Source of the DNA: Gnetum montanum
Taxonomy: Eukaryota; Streptophyta; Gnetopsida; Gnetales; Gnetaceae
Direction: 5' to 3'
DNA length: 64,000 nucleotides
NCBI GenBank assembly: GCA_015680685.1
Contig: MNCI01005473.1
Coordinates: 523,289 to 587,288, forward strand
Both the position numbers and the translations under genes were made by a program. Shown piece by piece: positions 35,803-46,500 of the stretch (its first letter is position 1; every line of letters begins with the position of its first letter). Below the pieces are notes generated by a model. That model saw nothing but the letters and a program-made list of their open reading frames with translations, was not told the DNA's origin and did no database searches.

Positions 35803-36491
35803 CACTGTCTTCCCAAACTTACTTGTATTGTCACAATTGTATGGTTAAGTAAGCTTGAGGTATATGATTTTTATATCTTTTGTCTTTTTAATGTCTATGC
35901 TAATAGGGAAAGGTGAAGAGAACTAAATGACTAACTTTCATTAACTATTTACTAACTAAGTTCTAATTATCCTAACACCAGTATCCATTCCCACTTGTCG
36001 CACACACCTTGAACTAGTGCAACGCTGTTGGGATTACCAAATGCTACTCGTTACTAGGTTACCAAGCGTTACACATGTGCTTGAAGTAGTCATACTGAGT
36101 GCACTTAACTAGGAGAGTCAAGGGTTGAGAGAGATTAATTATCTAAGGAAACATTTAAACATTTAACAATAATTAAATCCTATTTAGCTTAGCCCACATA
36201 CTGCAAGGTTTATCAGAAAGTTCATCTTTATTACCATACACAAATGTATGCTCAGGTACAATTTGCTCAAATAAAGATTTGTTCACTTTAAGACTCCTAC
36301 TGTGGGCACATGGAAATTATTCTAACTTTGGAATGGTAAAACTGCTATAGTTTGGCTAAGGGTCTAAGTCTAGATACCTAAAACAGGGAAAGCCGCCTCT
36401 TATTTATAGATGTTGCGATGGGCTACGATATCGCGTACATGATATCATAGAGGTGGACACGGTATCGCATCCATGATATCATGGCTCATCA
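35803..36491 (-). repeat. Element C 5' LTR, truncated at N
   Basis: 689 bp aligned end to end with 26,945-27,633, starting TGATGAGCC (minus strand, 36,491). TATA box tatttatag is at 36,401-36,409 and the GATATC units are at 36,425-36,485. The alignment stops at the N (35,802), with sequence on the far side that is internal to the element. Confidence 0.9.
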
Positions 36492-36496
36492 GACTT

Positions 36497-37736
36497 ACTA
36501 GGAGAATGTACATTTGACCATAGAGAACCATTACCTATGAAATGTTGATGAGCGCAAGCAATAATTAACTAACTTCATCCATCAATAATAGGAGCAACTA
36601 GCCAGAGCAAACATAGAACTCAAGAGATTGGCAGCAGAAATAGAAATCTCTCTATGAAGAAGGTATGTGCTCTTCACCAGAAAATTGCAATTGAGGTAGC
36701 CACCTGGAAATTAGAGGGTCTCAAATTTGAGAGAGTTAAGGACCATTACAAAGAATATGTCAGTCTACAAAAGGAAGTAAATGAAAAACACATCCAGCTG
36801 GCAAAGGTGAAAGTGAATGAAACCCTCCAACAACTCTAACAAGGAAACGAATTATGGCAACCCATCATTGATGGGATAGATGCCTATAACAAGATGAAAA
36901 TCTGCATGATGGAGTTGCAAATTGAGGAGATGACAGAATACATGGAGCTCGCCAATCTCTGATATGCAAATTTGGCCATGTTAATTGCCAGAAGGCCGTA
37001 GTCAAAACTCAAGAAATAGGTGGCCAACTCATACTTATTGTATGAGGCTAAGTTTAAGTATCATAAAGACACCAAGCAAAAGCTTGTGGTGGCAAACGTT
37101 GAACTTGAAGTTCTCAAGGGCAAGTACATTGATCAAATATCTATCGCCAACCTAGCCAAAAGGATGAATGACTACCAAGAGCTACAAAACACAATCAGAG
37201 CATTTGATGTTGAATACAAATAGTTCACTGCTTGGTTTATCAATGCAAAGAAAATGTTCTTGGTAATGCCCTATCCATGGGATATCCCCATTCCAACTCA
37301 CATTGGTGATGCTGTGTGGACTGTGAATGATCCCCCGAGTAAGGAGAAGAAGATGAAGGCATTACTAGATGCCTTTCACCTTCCATTGGAGGTTGCAACC
37401 ACAGTAGGATAGCCATAGCCACCTTAGCTATTGCATGTGCTCAAAGCTGACAAAGGTCCTTTAGAACCTCAGGAGCCTCCATTGCCTAGGATTGTCTGAT
37501 CTCCTTCATTGCCTTCATGCCACTAGAGGATGTGCTATCCAATTTTGTGTAGTCATGTTATGGTGTTCAATTTTGTGTCATGAACACCATAATTTTTTTG
37601 TAATGGATTGATTTGTACACTCAAGCACTCAGTTTTGTCAAGTCAGTTTATTTTGTCAAGAGTCAATCAATAATCTTATAGCTTCCCAATTTTGTAAGGG
37701 AACTCAAGAATGAGTTTTCATTCAGTTGTGGGGGTA
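36497..37736 (+). pseudogene. Element D ORF in envelope position, second part, and polypurine tract
   Basis: A broken plus-strand frame encodes a long helical region: NIELKRLAAEIEISL, KIAIEVATWKLEGLKFERVK (36,675-36,740), EVNEKHIQLAKVKVNETLQQ, and after 37,020 KQKLVVANVELEVLKGKYID. Heptad-like leucine and charged spacing predicts coiled coil. It ends with MPYPWDIPIPTHIGDAVW and SKEKKMKALLDAF, then a Pro-rich tail to a stop near 37,500. The remaining 230 bases are non-coding, with the polypurine tract at 37,726-37,736. Function unknown. Confidence 0.5.
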
Positions 37737-38644
37737 TGATGAGCATCAAAGTGTCATGTCGACAGGCCCTCATTGACATGGCCTCATCAATGGGCTCTAT
37801 TTACATGATGTTGCCTCGTTAATGGGCCTCGTCAATGCAGTCCTATAGCAAAAACTATAAATATGAGCTCACAGCTGTGTTTATGGGCATTCAAGTCATA
37901 GTAGTAGTAGAGCTCTTGCAATTTTTCCATTTGAATGTTTGAATATTTCTTTGAGTGCCCACAGCAAGAGTCAAAAAGTGTATGGATCTTTATTTGAGCA
38001 TTGTTGTACCTAAACCACACCAATGTGTACAATAATAAAGACAAGCCTTTTGATCAAACCTTGCAGCACTTAGAATAGATTAATGATTTATTTATGCATT
38101 TATTGTTTTCATTAATTATGCCATTAATTAAGCTAAATTAGACTTTGAGCAATCAACTAACTAATTAAGCTAAATAGATTAAACACATAAGTACAACCAC
38201 TTCAAGTGTAAATATGTATTTGCTTGGTAATCTTAGCAGTGTTATTGCTTGGTGCACCTAATAGCATAGTGCTTGGTAACCTAGTAGTGGATACGTGGGT
38301 TCAGGACATGTACAGAAAGTGGGACTGGATGCTTATGTTAAGACTAGTTAGAGATTAGTTAATTAGTTAAATCAAATTAGTTATTAAATCACTTCATCTC
38401 TCTATTTAAGTACTAAAGAACATAAAACACAAAATAATAAAAATCATATGCCTCGATTACACTTAACCATACCATGTGCATCACAAGTGTAATTGGGAAA
38501 ACAACGAATGACCATTAGGGTAAAGTTCGCTTTCTTTAAGACTAGTGTATCAGAAACTATAGAGTTCACAACATTTGACTGGATCACACATAAATGCTTT
38601 GTGATTCGTATGGTTGAGCGTAGGTATACGTTCACCACTCATCA
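37737..38644 (+). repeat. Element D 3' LTR
   Basis: 908 bp with TGATGA start and TCATCA end. TATA box ctataaata is at 37,855-37,863, followed by sequences shared with C's LTR in reverse (atggatctttatttgagc, aaaccttgcag). U3 before the TATA box has repeated CCTCRTYAATGGGC units. A plus-strand frame at 38,493-38,732 is not supported as a gene. Confidence 0.82.
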
Positions 38645-38649
38645 GCACA

Positions 38650-39435
38650 TATGCCTCAACATTGATACAATCATAGCCTATATAAATGCACACACCCATC
38701 GTATTTATGACATCATTCGATCTTTCCCTTAGCTAGAATCTTGTAGTTTCTTTTCATAGAAGTTAGTAAACTTTTCCTTCTAAGTGCTCGCAATGTGGAT
38801 TAAAATGATTATATGACATTTTATTCGAATGCAACATGTACCTAGACACAATTGCATGAACAACAATAAAATCAAGATTTCTTCTATTCATTGCAACACT
38901 TGAATTAGTTTAACTTTAATTTCTAGCAATTTACTTTGAATGTAATTTACTTTCTTGTTATTAAATATTTAATTTTATGATTTGTAATTAACATAAGTAC
39001 AACCTCTTCGAGCATAATATATTAGTGCTTGGTAATTGTAGCAGTGGATATTTGGTACACCTAGTAGTAGACACTTGGTAACCCAACAGTATTAATATAC
39101 ATCTAGGATGTGTATGAGAAGTGGAAACAGATGCTCCACATTTAGGTTAGTTTAGTTAATTAATTGGTTAACTTAAATATTAAAACTTCATTTTTTTAAT
39201 CATTTGGCAAATACAAAAAATAATAAAAATGAATATCTTACATCTCAATCACACTTAACCATACCAGCAGATTAACACAAGTGTTGATTGGGAAGATAAT
39301 GATTAGCAAATCACATCTTTCACTATTTAAAGAAATTGGCCACTTAGGTAAATAGAGTCCATAGAATTCGATTGGATTGCACATACACACTAGTGATTCG
39401 TATGATTAGGCATAAGGAGTACCTACTACTCATCA
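38650..39435 (+). repeat. Older LTR of the same family, truncated, abutting element D
   Basis: Colinear with D's LTR from about its TATA region (cctatataaatgc, 38,680) through aagtacaacctcttcgagc, the tggtaacccaacag block and attgggaaga to ctcatca at 39,435. Similarity is clearly lower than between other pairs. Its U3 start is missing. The simplest reading is that D inserted into this LTR, so the remainder would lie on the far side of D. Confidence 0.65.
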
Positions 39436-40400
39436 TCTTTGAACTTAAATTTTAATCTTATTTAATGGTAGGATTGAGTTAGGCAAATAATGACTATGTA
39501 CTATACTACTTTGATAATTTTATTAATATATTATTACTTTTAAAGTTATTGCCCTAATTTCAACTCATCAACCACTTGTGTGGCTAAAATGATTATGTTT
39601 GTTTTATTTTATTTTTATCCCCAAGCCATATACTTATAACTTAGTATTAATCACCTTGTTCCCTATTTCAGACGTTATTAACCACCATAATCAAACCCAT
39701 AACTTGTTTCCAATGTTGGGCCTTATACATGATATGATTCATACTACTAGGCTCTCTTAAGAAGGTCAATGAATGAGTGAAAACATGGTTATGCCAAGAC
39801 TCAAACCCATGCCTTTTGACTTGAGAAACAAACACCTTACTATCACTCTCAAGGATGGTCCCTTGTTGCCCATCTTGTCCTAATTTTTAAAAATAACACC
39901 AATTTAAATTTAAATGGGTGCTATTTATATATTTTTTAAAATATTAGAATGTATGTTGTTTTTTATTTTTTAATATTTTTTCTTAAAATTTGATTATCCC
40001 ATACATGGAGGTGCCTTAAGCAAGGAATGTCTATTTCTATATAGTAAGTTATTTATTTAGATCATGCTGCTAACAATGAGGTGTTAGCTTAGTGGTAAGA
40101 CTCTTGATTTGAAAATTCTAAATGATGGATTCCATTTTGGTGGGTAATGCTGAATTATAAAATTCTAATTAGACTATATATCTTGGGGTATACCTATATT
40201 ACAATTATTTCACTTTCACCACCCATTTATATTATGCCTTTATAAACTTACAACATAGGGTATAGCCCATGTTATTAAAAATTTAATTTAATTTTTTAAA
40301 GTGTAAGGTTATCACATCCATCCATGACCCACCGGCTATTAAGCTTGATATGATGGCGACTTGTAAGAAATAAACAATAGGCAGCCAGTGATCTGTTACC
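39436..40400. repeat. Intergenic stretch with SINE remnants
   Basis: A minus-strand SINE of family 1 lies at about 39,740-39,864: read on the minus strand it starts gggaccatccttgagagtga and has the B-box-like gggtttgagtcttgg. A second, tRNA-like SINE head lies at about 40,080-40,145 (A-box-like tagcttagtggtaagac, B-box-like atggattccat). The rest is AT-rich without a recognisable gene. Confidence 0.55.
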
Positions 40401-40478
40401 TTAGTTCAAAAGCAAGTACATTCTGTGATTTGTGAACTCAATTTGAGAAACGGCTGGCTTGCAAGTTAAGCAACTCTG

Positions 40479-40587
40479 TTTAAATACCCAGAAACGCTCT
40501 GTTCAAAGAGCCCGACGAGTTTAAGAGGAAGCAGTCTGAGCAAGAGGGCGTAGATTCTTCATAATTGTTTCAGTTTTGTAATAAGAA
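40479..40587 (+). promoter_or_regulatory. Possible core promoter and 5' UTR of the exonuclease gene
   Basis: A TATA-like tttaaata at 40,479-40,486 lies about 100 bases before the ATG, leaving room for a short purine-rich 5' UTR. Two TAA codons in frame directly precede the start codon. The TATA call is tentative. Confidence 0.35.
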
Positions 40588-43500
40588 ATGAACTGCGAAG
40601 AAATGGCTTATGATGCAGAGTCTGCGCCCACCGATGATTCGAGTTCTGGATCTTCAACTAATACAAATAAGGACTACTATGACAGTAATGGGTCAGAGGT
40701 AATATCTGTTGTATATTTGTTATTTTATATTTTATTTGAGTTTAGAATTACTTTGATAGTAATTTTTTGACTTGGGGAAGCACCTTTTTGAAGCTCTTAG
40801 CTATAGGGATTTTAAACAACGTTAAAGCCGGCAACTCTACTGCTCCTTTAACTTCTCTAAGAACACATTAAATGTGCCAATGTGTAATCATCGTTAGAAT
40901 AAAACACGGAGAAGCAAATCCTTGAAGCAAATTTTGAGGATGTAAAAAGACGCATTATGTTTTGAGCATATTAGCACCTCACTTTATGTAGGTAGTAAAG
41001 GAGACCCAATATGGAAAACAATTCAAAGAATTGAGCGTGTCTAAATCTCAAAAACAGGAAAGGTGCACCAATTCAAATTTTTTGAATGCTAAAAAAATAC
41101 TAGGCAACAAAACTAGAGAAAGATGAGATTAAAGCATTTTTTGTATTAACTTTTCAAAGAGAAGGTAACTTAGTCCTTATCATAACAAAGAGAAGTGAGA
41201 ACCACCAAATCTTGTACTATGGTGAGAACCAAACCATTAGACCAACAAATTAGAGGTTTTAGATAGCCCACTTTGCGCTTAGAGAACTCATGAGGAAGTT
41301 ACAACAACTTAACCAAGCAAGTAATTCACAAGAAGTTTTTAGAACGCATATTTTTTATTTATCTTTTTTTTAATTACTTTTAAATTTTTTTTTGGAAACC
41401 ATGGAAATATCAATATCTTTATGTGTACTCTTCATATGCAAGTTTGTGGCCAGCATTATCCGTTTGATACATATCTTTCTTGTTTTATATTTGCATGCTA
41501 GGGAAGTGCAGAAGCAATCTTCAAAGAATCGAAGAAAAGCAGACCACTGGATTTAAAGGTGCACTGCATTAAAGTTTGACCGAACATGATATTCAGGGCT
41601 TTCAGTTTGTTTTAACTATCATTGAAACTTCTCATCATGTGATTAACAGGACATTCAAGGTTTAATTGCCTGGGTAATTGGTGACGGGTCGATGCCATCA
41701 TGGATATTCATCAAAGTAAATTGTTCTTTTATTCAACCCTCCTATCATTTGGATACTTAGTTTCATAAGGTCTTTTGGACAATTTGACAATATCAGCATT
41801 TATTGAGAATTAACATTTTAAACTGATTTGCAGAACAAGCCTTTGATATCAAAAGTAGTACTACTTTACATGCCAGGTCTTGATGCAGCTGTCTACATGT
41901 CTCAATCTCACTTGCTTCCACATTTTAGAGAATTATGTGGTAATCCAAAGGTTGTTACAGCTATAAGGTAAGTGAGTAACATTCAACACACTGTAATATT
42001 ATGCAAGGCTTGTGATGTATCATAATTTCCCATAAGTAGGAGATATCCACTCTATAAGGACCAATTTGTTTAACTTTCATGCCTTTCAAACATTGCAGCT
42101 CCGTTGCTGAATCATGGCAAACAGTTGAATCTCTTCTAACATGCAACCACAAAAGGAAACTTTCTAATGTATGCATGTTTTATTAGTTCAGAGGATTGTC
42201 AGGGTCTGTTTTCTATTTTTCTGTATAAAGTCAATGGTTAAGTTTAATTTATAAAGAATAGACTTTAGATATAATAAACGACATTAATTTGGATCTTCAT
42301 GTGTAGATATCTCACAGTTGTAAAGATGTTTCTAAGAAAAAAGTACCTATAAATTTCAAAGGGGAAGACACTAGTCTTGCATTGCAGAAGAAAATAATTA
42401 GAGAAGGTAGAGTTCCTTAATTCAACGTTGAATTTTGTTTATGCTTTGAAAAGTTCAGTTAACTAGTACAATGTAATACGATGTACATAGACACTTGGCT
42501 GAAAATTGAATTGCACTTAATTTTTCATATGTCAATTAGAACGTAAGTTACTTGCACAAGTTCTAATGCTTCTTAACTATGCAAGGTCTACAATTCATTT
42601 TTTCATTTTTCATTAAGCATCTATCATACGTTGGGTTGAAGTTTATTTGGAAAACTAGAAGGTCATTCGTAAATTTTACTTCCAATTACGCTAGAAATAA
42701 TTATTCCAAAAAATTTCTGGTTTATTTATTTGAAAATCTAAGACTGTTCATTACTCTTATATGTTCAAAATAATAATGTTTATTTACATATATTGGTTTC
42801 TAATTTTCTTTAAAATATTCTCCAAATAATCAATGGGTTAATGTAGACTAACAAGCCAGCTTCTTGTAACTTTCTCATTTTTTGGGTAAAATTTCAACAT
42901 TAATTTTTGGTGCATCCAAGAAATAAGTATCATATTATGAAGCACTTTTCTAGAATAATTTTGCATAATGGTATTAATGTATACTGCTGATGTGCAGAAT
43001 GGTTGCTCAAGTCACTTATAAAAAAAGGTGATCTTGGGGAGCAAAAAAGGAGAGCTTTTCTGTATTGAGAAAAAAATGTACATTCCAATACACTGACTTA
43101 TAGAGTGCACAGCAAATGAGGTTCATCAAAACTTGGAAAAAAATTCCTCACTGAATCAAAACAAAAAAAATATCTCTAATTTTATTTTCAAGAAAAAAAT
43201 CCTATTTCAACATAGGAATCAGGTAAATAATATTTAATTCAGAAACAGGAACTTTCAAATGGAAATATACTTGTAAGACATTGACACATCTAAAAACATA
43301 AAGATAAATAAAATAAAAAATAACATGTGCAGGGACTGTCATTTGGAGCATACTTATGAAGATCTGATGGGATCATGGATTATTTTTTAATTCCAAAGAT
43401 TCCAGATTGCAGATCGTGATTTGGAATCACAATATTAAAAACATTGAAAATATCAAATTTTTAATCATTTTCAAAAGTATATGCAATTAAAAAAACAAAA

Positions 43501-46500
43501 AATCGAAAATCCATAAAAAACATTATATTCAACTTTAAAATGGAAGTTTCTGAACATATTAATATAACATGGCATCATGCATGAACGATAACATAAATTC
43601 ATCATTTATACGGCCATTTACATTATAACAATTTTCAGATGCAAGCTACACTGCAGGTTGTTTCTTTGTGCTACACTGTAGTATTCGGTATTCATTGTCA
43701 ACTAAAATAAATGAGCTGCAGAATGTTTGAAAGTAGTTGCTGAAGTGATGCAAAGTGAGTTGAAGAATGTGCTACTGAGCTCCCCAAGAATGTGTTGAGC
43801 TTCAGATTCATTGCTCCTTGCAGAAAAATCTGTACTCAAAGTGTTGGAAAGCTTGAAACTGTTGATGATGCATATCCAAAATGTTTTGGGCTCATTTTTC
43901 TACTTTTATAAATTGAGTAATGAATTTTATTATTTAAAAGGTAGTTTAGTGTTTAAAGAAATGTTTAATGTTAAAAAAATGTAAACTTCTAATTGGTATT
44001 TTTAAAGATTCTAGAATTGTCTGACATCATGATTTTGAACTAGATTATGATCCATAACTGCCTGGAATTGTGATTTCGAATTGGATTGCTATCTAGAACA
44101 AATTCGGATTGTAATTGTTTGGATCATGATTTGGAATCACTAGGATTGTGATCTTGATCTAATCTTTATAAGTATGATTTGGAGTGATAAGATGGTGCTT
44201 GTTTTTCAAGTTGTAAAACTTGGGTTCAAGTTTGCTCACAACTACTTGGAAAGAGGTTAGGCTTTTGTTCATCCACGGGCCCTCCTAGGACCTGGCCTTG
44301 GTAGGATGAGCATTGAGCCTTTGGGTAATGATCCTTTAGAAAATAACATGTGTCATTTCATGCATTGATGCATATTAATGGCATGCGGTATTACAATAAA
44401 CTTTAAGATTTCATAGGTTTCAATTTATCTTTTTCTTTAACCAACATGCCCATAGTCCAACATGTGAAACAAAAGAACCCAAAGCTGACACATTGAACCA
44501 AACATTTTCCAATAATCAAAACATAAAGCATATATTTTATCTTATAAATCTTAATTTCTTTAACATTAGTATTATAGCCTATTAAAGTTAATTTTGCTCT
44601 CACTACAAATGCATAAATATTACAAAATGCATACACTTTTTGTAATTATCTTTTGGCAAGTACAATGTTTCTTCTCATGTCATGATGTCAAAAAAGGTTT
44701 CTTACCCAGAACTATGCCGATAGTTCGTTTCTCATGAAACAAAAGAAGTCTTAAATGAACACCATATGAATATTTTTCTCTTATTTTTTTTTATAAGAAT
44801 AGCCTAATTACGATATTAAAATTGAATGAAACATCATTTCATGAGTCAAATAACACACTTGGAAATGCTATAGGTCAGGCCTTGTATTGTTTGGGAGAAA
44901 AACTTCAAATTTTCAACAAACCAGATGTAGTTGTCTAATAAATAGCTCTATCTATCTTGAAATTCATCCCTTGTCACTGAAATAGGACAAGGAATTCATA
45001 ATGTGGTTACTTATGTCTAGTGAGACCCTCTTATATCTGTTAGACCATATGAGTTTCAGATTGTTTTTTTTATAGAATTTTTTCAATAATTCAATGTTGC
45101 CTACTTGAATTGAATTTGTGACTTGAGATTTTCATATCAAGACTATTACCATTAGGCAAATATCTCATTGCTAGTTAAAACTTATGATTATTGTCCTACA
45201 AGGTACAAGTTAAATCTCAGTGGGTTATAGTGAAATATACAAGCCTTATGCAAAAGATGATCGCTAAAATTGATTTTGCCCAATAGATTCTTAGGATCTC
45301 GACATCAATGTTATAAAAAGTTAAAAACAATTCGGTTTTAGTTTCATTTTTACTGGCTTTTGATGAAGGGTTAGTGTTGCTTTGTTTGTCTGTTTTCTCT
45401 TTTTCTTAGAATTGATTTTCTAAATCTTATTGCTAATTGAAAACATTGAATCTCTGTTGGACAAGCGGAATGTTTCATTAATACCCTGATTTTGATAAGA
45501 ATTTGATTAAGAAATTAATTGTATAATGATTTGTTAGTAGCTATGAGCACTTTAACAGTCAGTTAGTCAAAAATATGCCTTCTATGAATTTCATTCTAAG
45601 CATTAACGTTGAGCACATACTTTGCTTTGTCAAATAAATTTGTAAACATCTGCCAGCTGAAACCTTAATGTCGATGTAATAAGTACATGTTTGCTTTTAA
45701 CACAGGTTCTCTTTTACCAGAAACGTCTAAAGCTTTAAAGTCCCCTTTCCCACCAAGTTATTATGTGCTTAGAGAGCACCAATTAGTAGAAAATGGTTAT
45801 CCTAATGAGGCTTCCGAAGGTATGTGTTACAGGTTAATAATAATGCCACTGTATAATTTAAATGAAATCTTCCTAGGTAGATGACTTATTATTATTATTT
45901 AAGTGACAATAGAATCTATGTTTTTATGTATACTGAAGTGGCTGTCATTTATACAAATGCAGGTTTTAAATCTACAAAACCTGCACGTTCAGGTTGTAAT
46001 GTCTTTGACATGGTGTCACTTGACTGTGAAATGGTACAGCAGAAAATTTTTCTTCCTTGTTACAGGAAATGGTATTGTGCATTTACTTATATTGCATTTC
46101 ATGGAACTTTATGTTAACCAATAAGCATGCCTGTGGACAGTGCTTCACATCTGAAGGCCTAGAACTTACAAGGGTGACTCTTGTGGATAAAAAAGGAAAG
46201 GTAATATTGAAAATTTTTTAAAAATGAGAATAAGCAAATAATTAAAGAGTTCAATTTGTTGGCATTTGTAAATTTCAATTAGGAAATTTAGTGTAGTTCC
46301 ATATCAAATATGTACTGTCATTGTCAGGTTGGTCGGAGGTAACAAAATTTGTGTTCGCGGGGAAACATGTCATATTGTTTTAGATTCCTACATTGATCTC
46401 TCACTATTGAAATAGTTTTGTTTTAGTTAAATTTCATTTTCTAATTTTTTGGATGCTCGATTATTTTCGTGAGCTTGAATGAATTATAACTATAAAAATT

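Larger units (their letters stand above)
26824..36491 (-). mobile_element. Element C: Athila-like Ty3/gypsy retrotransposon nested in element D
   Basis: A full-length minus-strand element. The 5' LTR is 36,491-35,803, then gag, protease, RT, RNase H, integrase, a 2-kb non-coding stretch and the 3' LTR 27,633-26,824. LTR ends are TGATGA and TCATCA. The target duplication gactt is perfect (26,819-26,823 and 36,492-36,496). LTR differences, by eye near 8%, are nearly all transitions. Every coding domain has stops, so it is dead. The N at 35,802 truncates the inner end of the 5' LTR: about 120 bases present in the other LTR, and the primer site, are missing there. Confidence 0.92.
25051..38644 (+). 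mobile_element. Element D: Athila-like Ty3/gypsy 3' portion, split by element C
   Basis: Plus-strand remnants at 25,051-26,818 and 36,497-37,736 are followed by a polypurine tract (TTGTGGGGGTA, 37,726-37,736) and a 3' LTR (37,737-38,644). The 3' untranslated part and polypurine tract match element C read on its own strand (C: ATCATGGGGGTA before its LTR), so C and D are one family in opposite orientation. The 5' part of D lies beyond element A, which appears inserted in it at 25,051, or is lost. Confidence 0.7.
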
